A stretch of DNA of 64,000 nucleotides from Neoscytalidium dimidiatum. Its lineage: Eukaryota > Ascomycota > Dothideomycetes > Botryosphaeriales > Botryosphaeriaceae. The stretch covers positions 310,001 to 374,000 of the forward strand of contig CM074696.1 in the NCBI GenBank assembly GCA_037367355.1. The letters are read 5' to 3'. The notes under the pieces are model-generated. The model saw only the letters and a program-made list of their open reading frames with translations. It ran no database searches and was not told the DNA's origin. This document shows, in pieces, positions 21,390 to 33,354 of the stretch (position 1 is the stretch's first letter; each line of letters opens with the position of its first letter). The translations under genes and the position numbers were made by a program.

Positions 21390-24300
21390 CTCCGGGGTTT
21401 GTCGTGGGAGGATGCTCTGGGTTTGGGCGGTCAGGGTTTCGTCGGTGGTATTCATGGATGAGTTCCTCGCAGTTAAGGTAAGAGATTGGTTCCCATGAGG
21501 TTCCCACGGGTTCCCGGCGGAATCCGCTCCTTCCCATTTGATGAGGTACTTAAATTGACCGTCGATCCAGTCTCCATCCAAGATTTTCTACGTCCCATTC
21601 TTTGTCGGCGTCATCGGGGTGTATTTCAAGTTCTGGGTCAGGTTCGGCGTTGCTGTGTGCGGGTTCAAGTAAAGAGATGTGGAAAACTGGGTGTATACCC
21701 ACTTGTTCTGGCAATCTGAGTTTAAAGGAAACAGGTGAAAGTTTTTTCTCAATTTGGTAGGGTCCGATTTTCTTGTGGTCCAATTTGTCGTTCGATCGTG
21801 TTGTTTTGATGTTTTTTCTGAGGAGCCAGACTTTATCCCCCTCCTTCAGGGGCGGCGACGCCTGGCGCCGTCTGTCATGGTACATGGCCATTCGGTATGC
21901 GGTGAATTTGATGTCTCGGGCCAGTTCCTGGTGTAGTTCACGTAGCTGGTCTGCTCTGAGCATAGCTTTTTGGGCGAGTACTTCGCAGATCTGGGGTTCT
22001 CCGAAGGCAGTAGGGTCGAATCCGTAGTTGGCGTAGAAGGGCGTGGTTTGTGTGGCTTCCGTTGATGTGCTGTTGTACGCGTATTGGGCTAATGGTAGGA
22101 GTTCGACCCAGTTGTTTTGCCTGTAATTCAGGTAGAATCTTAGGTACTGTTCTAGCGTTTGGTTGGTTCGTTCCGTTTGTCCATCGGTTTGCGGTGTGCC
22201 GTTGTTGACATCTTGTGTTTAGTTCCTAACTTGTGGACCAAGGTTTGCCAGAACTTAGCTCTGAATCGTGGGTCTCGGTCCGTGATTAGTTCCTTGGGCA
22301 TCCCGTGGTGGGCGAAGACATATCTGAGGAAGAGGTAGGCGCAGCCTTCTGCTCCGATTTTTTGTTGTGGGGATGAAGTTTGCCCATTTTGTCAAACGGT
22401 CGACAATGACCAGGATGGCGTTGTGTCGCGCTTTAGTCACAGGGTCTACTGAATTTGGCAGGTCGGTGATAAAATCCATTGTGACCGATTCCCAGGGTTT
22501 GTTGGTGTTGTGATGAGCTGTAGTTGTCCGTATGGTGCATGTCGTGCCACCTTGTTTTTTGCGCATTCGTCACATTCCTGGATGACTTTTCTACTACTTT
22601 CCTCATTCGGGAAAGTAGAAGTGTCTTGCAAGCCGTTCCAAGGTTCTTGTCATTCCTGGGTGTCCGTGAACTGCGGACTCGTGGTATTCCTTTGTCAGCC
22701 GTTTGCGCAGAGGTGTGGGTACGTAGATTTTTCCGCGGAATAGTATGTTGCCTCTATGGTCTTGGACTAGGTCGGGGTCGTCATGTTCGGGGTGCCTATT
22801 CGTTGAAGCAGTTCTTGGGATAGCGGATCATTGTTATATTTTCCTTGGATGATTTGTTCCCAAGTGGCGGTGTCATCTTCTTCCTCGTTTACTGCCTCTT
22901 CCGTGGTTTCTTCAAGTGTTGGTATGGGTTCCTCGTCCTGCGGTTCCTCTTCGTCCTCCGGCTCCTGCTCTGGTGTTGGGTTTCGTGGAGGTTCGTCGTC
23001 GTCGATGGGGCTCCCTAGCCTTATGATGGGTGCCAGTATTCGTTCTTCCCAGGGTGCGTCGGATTCTTCAATGATTCGGGGCGGTTGGGGCCTAACGTGC
23101 CGTCGTCATTTTGTCGTAGTACTGCTGGTGATAGTTCTGGCTTTCCTTCCACGTGGTCGGCTCTGCGGCTAAGTGCGTCGGCCTTGCCGTTTTCACTTCC
23201 TTGCGGTAGTGGATCTTGAAGTAGAAGGGCGAGTTGTTCTGCCCATCGTACTTGTCTTCTGTTTAACACCTTGGTGGTTGTGAAGTATCCCAGGTTCTTG
23301 TGATCCGAGTATACCGTGATTTCGTAGTTAGCTCCCCTCAGTAGTGTCGCCATTCCTGAACGCTGTGACGATCGCAAGCAGTTCTTTGTCGTGTATCTCG
23401 TAATTGAGCTCGGCGGGTGACATTTTGCGAGAGTAATACGCGATAGGGTGTAATCTTCCCTCGTCGTCTGGCTGGCTGAGGGTAGCGCCAATGGCATAGT
23501 CGGATGCGTCAGTTTCGAGGTAGAGTGGCTTGTCAGGATCGAACATGAGGAGTACCGGCGCTTCTACGAAGGCCCTTTGAGTTGATCAAACGCTCTTGTT
23601 GGGGTGCTTCCCAGGTGAAAGGGGTATTTTTTCGGGTGAGTCGGATTAGGGGTTCGGCTACATGCGAGTATCGTTTGATGAATCGTCGGTAGAAGTTGGC
23701 AAACCCTAAAAAGGCTTGTACTTCTTTGACGTTCCTTGGTTCTGGCCACTTCAGGATGTCTTCCACCTTTTTTGGGTCCATGACTATTTTTCCTGGTTCG
23801 ATGATAAAGCCTAGGAATTCTACCCTTTGGGCATGGAAGGTACATTTTTCTGGTTTGACGGAGAGGTTGTATTCGAGTAGTTTCTGGAGGACTTTGGATA
23901 CATGTTCCTTGTGTTCTTCAAGGGTTTCTGAGTAGATCAGGATGTCGTCGAGGTAGGCTGTGCAGAATCGGTCCAGATATTCTCGTAGGACGTGGTTGAC
24001 AAGGGCTTGGAATGTGGCAGGGGCGTTGGTAAGTCCGAAAGGCATTACCAAGTACTCGTACAAACCGTATCGAGTTCTGAATGCGGTTTTCCATTCATGT
24101 CCTTCCTTGATTCGGATAAGGTGGTACCCATCCCGCAGGTCTAACTTGGTGAAGAATCGTGCCCCGGAGAGGCGATCCCTTAGTTCATCGATGCGGGGTA
24201 GAGGGTAGCGGTCTTTGATGGTAATGTCGTTCAGGGATCGGTAATCCACACAGAGGCGTAACTTGCCTCCGGGCTTTGGTACGAAGAGGACGGGAATCCT

Positions 24301-26436
24301 GCTGAGGATTGAGAGGGTCGGATGTATCCCTTCTTCAGTAGTAAGTCCAAGTGTTCCCTCATTGCTTGTAACTCCTTTTCCGACATTGGATATAGGGGTC
24401 CAAATCGGGGTTCAGTGCCTGGTTTCAAGTTGATCTCGTGGTCCCATGGTCTGTGTTCCGGTAGTGCGTCTTCGATCTTTTCTCTGAAAATTTCTTGAAC
24501 CGGTGGTATTCCTTAGGAACGCCATCAAGGTACTGTTCGTGTATCCTGGTGGGGTCATCTCCTCCCACGGGTGTCGGGTAGTCTGGTTTTTCTCTGGTGG
24601 CACTAATCTGTCGGGTTCTTTCTTTGTTTGTAGTGGTGGGGCGATACCACATCATTCCAATTGCTTGCCCCTTCTTTCGGGTCCTTTCCAGCGCAGCTTT
24701 CGAAATTAGGCTTACGTGGGTAATCGGTTCGGCTATGGTGCGTGGTTTCCATTCTGGTTCTTGGTTTCGTTCTCTGGACTTGAGGGTAATTCCTCCATTG
24801 TCCCAATCGTATTGTATTTTCCATTTCTTCTGCCAAGGGATGCCGAGAATGACATCATACTTGGGGATCTTGGTAACGTCTAGACAGATACGTTCCTGTG
24901 GTTTTTGTATTCGAGGGTCAGTTTCGGGGTTTCGATGATTACCTTTCCATCTCCAAAGGAGCTGGGGATCCATCAACAGTTCTCAGCTGATATGGTTGGT
25001 CCTTTCTCTGGGTTTTAGGTTGGCTTTTTCTGCAAATCGGTTTGAGACGTAGTTCCCTTGTGATGCGGAGTCGATGAGGGTGAGCGCTCGGCGTCCATTG
25101 ATTTTTGTCACGACAACCCAGTGGTTCCCGTATTCTGCGGAGTCTCCTTTGCTTTCTGGTGGGTGTCCTGTGGTTTTTCCGGTCGATGCTGCTATGGTCC
25201 TGTGGGGGGCCTCGCCTGCTGTAGCCCCAGTTCAGTAGGCGTTTCTAGTTTTTGGTGGTACCCGCTGATGTTCTTAGCTTCCTGGTGAATGGGGCAGGCT
25301 TCGATGCTACAAGTGGACCAGTGGATGGTGTCATGGTTGGGGTCTCCGGTCGTCCTTCAGTAGCCGAGGTGGTTTTCTTGTCGTTGGTTCGCTGGTTGCT
25401 GGTTCGTTTGTCTGGGCAGTTTCTGCTGATATGTCCGTGCTTTCCACAGTGGAAGCAAAGACCTTTTCACGCCGTCGCTGTTCTTCCTCCGGCGCCAGCC
25501 GAGGTTTCGTCGTTGGTTGGCATCTAAGTCCGGGGTCCCCGGGGTAGGTTGTTTCGAGGTTGCGCGGTGTTGGCCGAGTATCGGGTTTGGCCTGTCTCTT
25601 GTCTGAAATTGAACAGTTGTTGGTCGACTCGGATGGCCGTGTCGATGGTCTCGCTAAGGTCCTTGGGTAATCCGGTGCGGGCGAATTCCCTTCACATTGT
25701 GCTTTAGGCCCTTGTAGAAGATGTATTTGAGGGATTGGTCGTTCCAATTGAGGTAGGAGGCGAGCATGCGGAATTCCGTGACATATTCCGAGACTGATCG
25801 GGTTTGTCGGAGGTCCTGAATTCGAAGGGCGGCCTCCTGCTCCTCGTTCTTGCTACCAAAGGCTTGTCTGATTGCGTCGGCGAAGCGATTGTAGTTGGCG
25901 AACAGGCTACTGGTTTCCGTACGTGGGATGGCCGAGCGGAAATCCTTTCGATAGGGTTCGAACCACCGTGCTGCGTTACCTCGGAGGTAGGTTCCTGCAA
26001 AGCGGACCCTTTCCTCATCGTCCTTGAATGATGCTTTGTAGAATTCGAAGTAATTTCTAGTTGGGCCAGGAAGTCGTTGAGCTTACGCCGATCCCCATCG
26101 TAGGTGTCGGGGGTCTTGATCTTTAGTTTGGTGTTGTGGGGGTCGATTCTGATGTCGCGGGGTGGCTGGGGTGGAGGGCCGCATAGTACGGTTGACAGTA
26201 AAGGCTTGTCCTCGAATGAAGTACTCCAGAAGGACTTGGCCGCAGTCCTCACTGGCGTTCTCTGGTACTCTGGGTCCGTTGATTGCTCGACTCAAGGAGG
26301 CTATGCCCGAGGAATATGCTTCCGAAATGAGCAGCCTCATGTTAAGAGCTGGGTTTCCAGGGATCAAGGGACGGATTGACTGAAGCTGTTCCTCCTCCGT
26401 CGGAAGGTTGTTCCTGATTTCGGTCCAGGATGTCAT
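21390..26436 (-). pseudogene. gag-pol of copy A, chromovirus, multiple small frameshifts
   Basis: Starts MTSWTEIRNNLPTEEEQLQ at 26436, 55 bp inside the 5' LTR. Capsid-like reading follows (IKTPDTYDGDRRKLNDFLAQ), then a CCHC knuckle CFHCGKHGHISRNC at 25416-25457 and a protease region. Reverse transcriptase is at about 23600-24300 ([31 protein letters not shown]). RNase H begins [16 protein letters not shown] at about 23510. Integrase has CDECAKNKVARH near 22560 and WESVTMDFITDLPNS near 22480. A GPY-like module (DHKKIGPYQIEKKL) is followed by a chromodomain (QFKYLIKWEGADSAGNPWEP, about 21490-21570). Frame changes occur at several points; those I compared (about 22370, 24290, 24493) are missing bases relative to the RIPped siblings. 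Confidence 0.88.
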
Positions 26437-26491
26437 GGTTAGTAGTTTTCAGGGTGGGGTTACCTCCGGTGCCTAAGAAAGGTGGTCAAAG

Positions 26492-26876
26492 TGTTACGCC
26501 GGGACTCTTTCTGGGGGAGTCGAGGCGCGTCGTCAGGCAGCTTGGGCTTTCTAGGGGCCAATACAGTGGTAGGCAGGGGAGGTTCGTACAATAGTAGGGT
26601 AGGAATCAATTGACAAGTTGACCACGAGGGTCCTAACTACGATAAATGAGTGTGGTCTATATACATGGAGTGATCGGTACGATCAGTAGTGATCTGTAAT
26701 GTTAACCCACTGATCAGTACTGATCGGTGGTCCGAGCTTTGCTGAGCGAGTGTGCGGTGGTCTGGTGCATCAGTGTCGGTAGGTATTCTGCCGAGTTAGG
26801 CCCCGAGTTGGTCACGTGGGCGGTGAGTAGTCGTAGGGTTTCGTTATCCGCCTTTCTGGGCGACTGTGCCGTAACA
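26492..26876 (-). repeat. 5' LTR of copy A
   Basis: 385 bp, apparently identical to 20355-20739. The sequence just inside on the minus strand is CTTTGACCACCTTTCTTAGG, the expected primer-binding position; I could not assign the tRNA. Confidence 0.93.
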
Positions 26877-27250
26877 AATATATACTACGTTAAAGTAAGT
26901 AGAGTCGCTTATAATAACGCCGCTTATAACGTTATAGAGAATAGGCTTTTAAATAAAGATTAGAACGAGATTATAGAGCTAAAGAATATTCTTAAGCCGT
27001 TTAAAGAGGCTACTAAACGTCTAGAGGACGCTAGACTTATACAGCTTACTCTAGAAGTCGCTCGTCTACCTTAAGACGATTATAACGTACCTAGAGGATA
27101 AGAAACAGCAGCTAAGTATTTAGCCGAATACTTATCTTAAGGCGTACGTTAATATAGCTTAGAAGAAGGTTAACACCTACTATAAGCGAAGTGACGAGAC
27201 GGCCGCCTATATAGTCGCTCTGGCTCTTCATTGGCTACGCGCAGGCTTTA
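26877..27250 (+). pseudogene. hAT transposase C-terminal remnant
   Basis: Plus-strand readings match the hAT dimerisation region: LKNILKPFKEATKRLED at about 26978-27030, then in another frame TYLEDKKQQLS, YLKAYVNIA*KKVNTYYKRS and DETAAYIVALALHWL at about 27090-27235. Stops replace Gln/Trp, as from RIP, and one frame change is present. Copy A inserted immediately upstream. Confidence 0.7.
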
Positions 27251-27554
27251 TCAATATACAGGGCTTCGGCAGCAATGATCACGGCAGGAATGACGTTAGG
27301 TAGGACGGCGGTGTGGCTATAGAAACACCATGAGCATTTCCTCTTTCGGACGACGATAGCAATATACATATTATTCATACGCGTTTCTTCATGCGCCTCT
27401 CCAAGCCGGAACAACGGCTGGGAGATGAGGAGATATTCTGCTAATTTTGTATACTAGTCCCGCCCCTTCCCCAGCAGATTACTCAACACCATGCCGATTA
27501 CCCTTTTCGGAAGCAAACAGGCATGTACTTGATTGTTTGTTGACCACGCTGCTT
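27251..27554. other. no gene seen
   Basis: Normal composition; no supported coding sequence or RNA. Confidence 0.4.
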
Positions 27555-27782
27555 GGTCCTCGTTCCTGTCTGGGAAAGAAGTAAGTTTCTCCGGGAACTC
27601 TTTTACAGCCCTCTACTGATAAATTCAATCTTGCCTACCATGAGATGCGCATAATCCTTGCCAAGGTCCTCTGTCACTTCGACCTTAAACTCTCTCCCGA
27701 AAGCGAGAACTGGACGGACCAGAAAGTTTGGATACTTTGGGATAAGGTGCTACTACTTGTGAGGGCGAAGCCTGTCATATAG
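27555..27782 (+). pseudogene. cytochrome P450 C-terminal fragment
   Basis: The heme-binding cysteine loop reads GPRSCLGK at 27555-27578, and 27627-27782 reads NLAYHEMRIILAKVLCHFDL and on to VRAKPVI with a stop, which is the L-helix and C-terminus of CYP65-type fungal P450s. Between them is GTAAGT, an intron donor, but no AG lies directly before the AAT codon, so the splice site is damaged or the intron altered. No N-terminal or central P450 sequence is seen upstream. This is a relic, not a gene. Confidence 0.75.
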
Positions 27783-29277
27783 GCTTTGACTGGAACGCCG
27801 ACTACCTCCCGGAGATGGTCATGTATCGCAAAAGGATGGAATGATAGTTCTAGACATCTAGTATGAGAACTTCACCAGATATAGCATATTCATTCCTTAG
27901 TTATTCTCCGAGCTCGGCGCGAAATGCCGATTTTAGATTCCTATAAACAAGCCAGACAAAAACCAGACCGAAACTGCTGAGTTAAAACGTTGTTACAGAT
28001 ATCCCTACCACGGGAATTACAACGGCCGAATACTTCAACTCACCTTCACTTTTGGTCCGTTCAAGATGCTGTCGCCAAATGCCGGCTGCTCTGTTCTTCT
28101 ATACTATCTGCCATACATGGTAGTGAATCTCTATGAAGACGTAGAGTGGAGAAAATCGGAAGATAGACGGCTGCAGCTGGAGCCGATGCTCTACGGAAGA
28201 CGATCGACAAGTAGAACCTCGATCGTATCTGTCGCTTTCGCAATCAACCAGGCAAATCAAAAGTCGAGCTTTGATAGAACAACGACCAATGGAAATAGAG
28301 CACAATTAGTCCGATAAGTTCGTCATGTAAGGCACCGAGAACGCTTTAGGTAGCTGTTCCTTAGGTGAGTGCGAGTTTGTAACCGAGCGCGGAAGTGGAA
28401 GCAATGTGAAGCGCGTGATGCATGAAACGCGCTGATGACTGGCGAGATGGAAATGAGAAGAGGAAGAAGGGACGAGGGAGGTGGGAACAAGGCTGTATTT
28501 TTGAGAATGCGGAGCTGCGCGCGGTGGGTCCCAACGATCCAATTCGGATAAGCGATCGCGTCATACTCTGGCCTGCCCAGAGCTCAACTCCGGCCAGTAT
28601 CGTTGCCCAGCCACGGCGTATTGCATCCGGCCCGAGTACGAAGCAGCGCCTTTCGCCGTTTGATCACCTGGCTCACTCGTCCTCGGCCTCGGCCCAGCTG
28701 GTGCTATTGTAAGTGAGACTCCAAGCAGAGCACTGATCACGGCAGCTGAGCTCGCTGACAGGGGAGTTGGTAGTATACCTACAATAAGCGTGCATCGGCA
28801 ACCCTGCCCCTGACAGCCGCACCCGTGCGCCACAACCGGCTGTAGATCCTTCCTTTCAAGGGCAAGGCCCGCCTTATGTTGTACGGCATCGGTAGGCGTC
28901 AAGAGAAGGAGCCGAGCGCGAGATGCATCGTCCTGAAGCAATAATTAGACTTATATTTGTTTTTACGTTTGCAGATAGACTTGCATGTTTTTGTGACGTC
29001 TGGACGCCTCAATTATCATGGGCTCCGGGAATGGGCTCATATGTCGAGTCACTCAACACTGCAAGACCCACTCGGAACTTCGGGGATGCTTCTTATCCGT
29101 CCAACCGCCTCGTTCTGCCACGCCGGATGAGCATCGCCCGTCGTCACAGCCAAGGACACCGTATGGTTCCGACACACTCTGACAAGAGAGGAGCAACGAT
29201 ATAGATCGGTGGGTTCACCACTTTCTCTACCGTTCAGGTTCAGCAACCACATCTCAAGCCGCTTGTAAGCAGCCATC
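27783..29277. other. intergenic region upstream of the P450 gene
   Basis: About 1.5 kb of normal composition with only unsupported short frames on both strands. Part should hold the P450 promoter; no clear TATA box or binding site was recognised. Confidence 0.4.
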
Positions 29278-31081
29278 ATGGAGACTACCACTCCCCTCTC
29301 CCCCTACCCAATTTCTATCTACGTTGCGTCAGCCATCTTCACGGCGATCGCAGGAATCGCGGTTGGCTTCTGGTTCAGTACAGAAACGCCTTTTAAAGGC
29401 TGCGAACTAGCTCTCGGTCCGAAGGATGGTGTCTCCCCCAGCGAGGCCGAGAAGGCGTATGCAGAAGACGGCATCTTCGTCCTCGAGAGGGGCATCCAGA
29501 AGGTATTATTACTCCTCCCTCTCCTGCACCGCCACAACCCGACACCCAAACCCAGAAGAGAACATGTGCTGTGCCAACGAGACTCGTTTGGCTGAAAAAA
29601 AAAAAAAACGTTCCAGTTCCACCGCAGAGCATTCCAAATCTACAGCGAAGCCGGCCCCCAAATTATACTGCCGTCGTCCCGGTATGGCGATGAGACTAGG
29701 TCAGACCGGCGCTTTAACGCCCACGATGCGCCCCGCAAGTTCTTCATGATCGACCTCCCAGGCTTCGACGGCCTGCGTGTGGTGACACAAAGCCAGCTGC
29801 TGCTCGATGTGGTCAAGACAAATCTCAAATCCGGACTGGGTGCGTAGCGCGTTTTCTCCTGACCTCACACAGTTTTCCTTTCTTATCTATTTTCTCTAAC
29901 TCAAGCCCAACAGGGTACCTTAACGAAGGGCTCCTGGAGGAGGTCCACGATGCAACCGAGACGATCTTGGGCCAGCCGACCGAGTGGATGACCACTGTCA
30001 TGTTGCACCCTTGCTACCAGATGGTGGCGCGCATCTCGTCGCGCGTCTTCCTTGGGCTGCCGTTGTGTCGCGACGCGCGCTGGCTGGATGTCGCGGCCGA
30101 GTACACATCGGACCTGTTCGAGGGCACGCGCACGCTGCGCTTTTGGCCGGAGCGGCTGCGGCCGTTCGTGCACTGGTTCCTGCCGCAGTGCCGGAAGCTG
30201 CGGGCGACGCTGAGGCGAGCGCGTGCGGTGCTGACGCCGGAGATTGCGAAGATGCGGGTGGACTGGGAGCGGCGGCAGGCGGTGGGAGACAAGAGGCCGG
30301 CGAAGAACGTGGTCGACATGCTTCTGGATATGGCGAAGAAGAAGGGGTATCCGGCGGACAAGATTGATTTCGTCGTTAGCGAGTTGGGGCTGACGGCGGC
30401 GGCGATGCACACCACGACGGATATGGTCATGCAGACTCTATTCGACCTCTGCTGCTATCCGGAGTACTTCGAGCCGCTGCGTAAGGAAATCGACGATGTG
30501 CTGGCCGCCACCGGCGGCGTGCTGAGCCCCACCACAAAGCTCTCCGACCTCCGCTTCATGGATAGCCTCATGAAGGAGGTGCAGCGGATGAAGCCGGCGA
30601 CCCTTAGTGAGTTCACCGCTCTATTTCCCCCCGAAGCCCCCATGCTGAACCCCTCTCCTCCACACTAGCGAGCTCAAAGCGCATAACAACAGAGGACCTG
30701 ACACTCTCGGATGGCACCTTCCTGCCCAAGGGCAGCTACCTGGCGCTCTACAACGACGCGCGCGTCGACGGTTCCGTATATCCGGAGCCGGAGCGCTTCG
30801 ACCCGTACCGGGCGCTCCGCGCGCGCGCGGAGCCGGGCAAGGAGAACGCGCACCAGTTTGTCTCGACGTCACCCGTGGCCGCCGGCTTCGGGCACGGCAC
30901 GTACGCCTGCCCGGGCCGCTTCTTCGCCAACAATGAGATCAAGCTGCTCCTGTGTGCCTTGCTCATCCGCTACGACTGGAAGCTGCCGGAGGGAGCGGAG
31001 AAGCCGAAGCCGATGCTTATCGGAGCGGAATTTCTTGCGGATCCGACTGCGCAGCTTATGTATAGGAAGAGGGTGATTTGA
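29278..31081 (+). CDS. cytochrome P450 monooxygenase (CYP68/ent-kaurene-oxidase-like group)
   Basis: Four exons: 29278-29502, 29617-29839, 29914-30606 and 30669-31081. Introns are 114, 74 and 62 bp, all GT-AG, and splicing gives 517 residues, a normal P450 length. An N-terminal membrane anchor (YPISIYVASAIFTAIAGIAVG) would place it on the ER. The I-helix reads AAAMHTTTDM, the K-helix ExxR is KEVQRMKP, the PERF motif is PEPERFDPYR and the heme loop is FGHGTYACPGRFFANNE with the thiolate Cys. The HTT I-helix and CPGRFFA loop are typical of CYP68/503-like fungal enzymes that oxidise terpenoids and other secondary metabolites; the substrate cannot be read from sequence. All key residues are present and the GC-rich exons show no RIP, although transposons lie on both sides. 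No partner biosynthetic gene is seen nearby. Confidence 0.9.
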
Positions 31082-31378
31082 GGAGCGAGAGTTGGTTTGG
31101 CACCGCTTAGGGTTTTCGCGCGGCAGGTTGGCGGAGGATGTTACTTTCTTTCTGGCACCTAAGGCAAAACGTGTTTTTACCACTCATCCGGACACACCAG
31201 TCATCCGGACACCTCGTTTCTCACCAATAATCACACAATTTGCAGCGCGATATCGCAACAACCACTGCGTAGTAAAATCCCAAACTAAACCTCAGGCTCT
31301 TCGACATATTCCGCTTCCTTCTTGGTGAATGTATACAAATCTATCAACTAGACATTGGAGATATGACGTTTTCGACTA

Positions 31379-33227
31379 ACGTGGTTCACAAGCGAGCGGT
31401 CACCTCAAGCGAGCGGTCATCCCAACCAACTTCAGACGACGCATCCTACCTTTTTCGCGATGCAACAACAACACAACGTGCAATTAACTTACAACGAAGG
31501 CAGCATTCTTCTTGCTATACAAGCTATTAACTGCAACCAAATTCAAAGCGAAAATCGCGCTGCAACCGCATACGACATCTCCCGAACTACATTGCGCCGA
31601 CGACGCGACGGGACCGCTGCACGACGCGATTGTGAGCCTAATTCAAAAGAAGCTCACTGAGTACGAAGGACTAGCAATTGTCCAACACACACTTGACCTA
31701 GATTCGAGAGGGTTTCTGCCCACGAAGGGTGCCGTGCGAGATATGGCCAATAAACTGCTTCAGGAGTGTGGTGACAAGCAGGTTGGCAAGAACTAGCTAG
31801 ACAACTTCATCAACCACACGCCTGAGCCTAGAACTTAGTGGAGCCGCTCGTACGATCGCCAGCGAGCCGTGAACGAAGACCCGCGAGTAATTGGCGACTG
31901 GTTCAAGCTTGTACAGTCCATAAAGGCGAAGTATGGCATCCTAAACAAAGATATAACTTTGACGAGACTGGCTTTATGATGGGCGTTATCTCGTCGCAGC
32001 TTGTTGTTATAGGTTTAGAGAGGCGTGGCAAGCGGAAGGTTGTCCAGCTAGACAATCGCGAGTGGATGACGGTGATCCAGCGTATCAACGCTGCTGGGTG
32101 GGCGATTCTACCCTTCATCAACTTCGCTGGCCAGAGCCACATCTCTAGCTGGTACGAGAACAACGCTATATCTGGTAACTGAGTTATCGGGGTTAGCGAG
32201 AACGGCTGGACAATAGATGAGCTTGGAGTCGCGTGGCTGAAGCACTTCGACGCGCATACGAGGACGCGTACCGTGGGCACGCATTAGCTGCTAATTATCG
32301 ACGGCCACAGTAGCTACAACCCGCTCGATTTCTAGGAAATCTGCAAGGAGAGTAATATTATTACTCTGTGTATGCCTGCGCACTCGTCGCACCTGCTGTA
32401 GCCGCTTGATGTGGGCTGCTTCTCGCCGTTGAAGCGCGCGTATCGGGACTAGATCTGTGGCTTGGCGCGTAACTGCATCAATCATATTACTAAGCTGGAA
32501 TTCCTCCCTGCGTTTAAGGCGGCCTTTGAGCAGGTATTAACGAAGAAAAACATCTGCTTAAGCTTTTAAGGCGCTGGGCTAGGCCTATTTTACCCAGAGG
32601 CAGTGTTATCCAAGCTTGATGTGCAGCTTCGTACGCCGTTACCACCCGCACTATAGGATAGCCTATGGGAATCTAAAACACTAAGAAACGCTTTTGAGTT
32701 TGGGTCCCAATTAACGTTAATTCGCGATCGGATCCAGAGGCTCTAAGGTTCCTCGCCCTCTCCCATTATTGATTCGCTCGATCGGCTCACGAAGGGCGCT
32801 GAGATGATAGTGCATTCGATGGTGCTAATGCGCGATGAGATTGCGAGTCTTCGGAAGGCAAATGAGGCGGCAAGCAAGCGGAAATTACGGAAGCGCAAGT
32901 GTATATAGAATCAGGGGATCCTAATAAAGGATGAGGGCACTGAATTAATTGCTGCAGAGGGTGCTGGTAGGCAGGAGAAGGGTGAGAAGCCTGCGAAGAG
33001 GTTGCGCGTAGAGAGCGGCGCGACGCTATAACGCCGCTGTGGGCGCTGTGGTAAGACTGGGCATAACTCTCGTACCTGTTAAAAGGAAGTATTAGATACT
33101 AAGTAAGGTACTGCATTTAATGTACTATTATAACTTGTTGTGGTGTTGTGCTATTTGTGTATAAAGTTGTCTGAGGTTGGTTGGGATGACCGCTCGCTTG
33201 GGGTGACTGCTCACTTGTGAACCACGT
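31379..33227 (+). mobile_element. Fot/pogo-type DNA transposon, 1849 bp
   Basis: Bounded by terminal inverted repeats of about 60 bp beginning ACGTGGTTCACAAG and flanked by TA on both sides (31377-31378 and 33228-33229), as for Tc1/mariner superfamily elements. Each repeat contains two tandem 17-bp units (CAAGCGAGCGGTCAYCY), possibly transposase binding sites. Light RIP: TAG replaces Trp/Gln but CA/TG are still common. Confidence 0.88.
31460..33100 (+). pseudogene. pogo-family DDE transposase, inactivated
   Basis: Start MQQQHNVQLTYNEGSILLAI with a helix-turn-helix (AATAYDISRTTLRRR), then a frame change near 31600-31640, then the CENPB-type domain (LTEYEGLAIVQHTLDLDSRG). The DDE_1 catalytic region follows: YNFDETGFMMGV at about 31950-31985, LIIDGHSSYNPLDF at about 32296, and PAHSSHLL*PLDVGCFSPLK at about 32375. 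The C-terminus carries a Lys/Arg-rich stretch and a CCHC knuckle RRCGRCGKTGHNSRTC near 33030-33080. Stops at positions where Trp or Gln is expected mark RIP. Confidence 0.85.
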
Positions 33228-33354
33228 TATATCGTATATCTTGTTCTTTATATTACTCTTTCCCTCTTACTTCCCGCCCCGTTCTTCTTGCTATGCCGTA
33301 ACCAACCTTCCTCTTAATTAATAAAACTTCTCCTCCTTTAGGCGATACCGTCTA

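Larger units (their letters stand above)
20355..26876 (-). mobile_element. copy A: un-RIPped Ty3/gypsy chromovirus, 6522 bp
   Basis: Bounded by two 385-bp LTRs that look identical by eye and by a perfect AATAT target duplication (20350-20354 and 26877-26881). Read on the minus strand: 5' LTR, gag, protease, reverse transcriptase, RNase H, integrase, chromodomain, then a polypurine tract AGAGGGGGGATAG touching the 3' LTR. CA and TG are frequent, unlike in copies B, D and E. The coding region is broken by several 1-base deletions, so this copy as written is not a single open gag-pol. Confidence 0.93.

Noticed and set aside
28561..28941. Minus-strand frame with GCGCQGQGCRC and a hydrophobic VISALLGVSL stretch, reminiscent of a hydrophobin
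   Set aside because: The eight-Cys hydrophobin pattern (including paired CC) is absent and no signal peptide is seen; likely chance.
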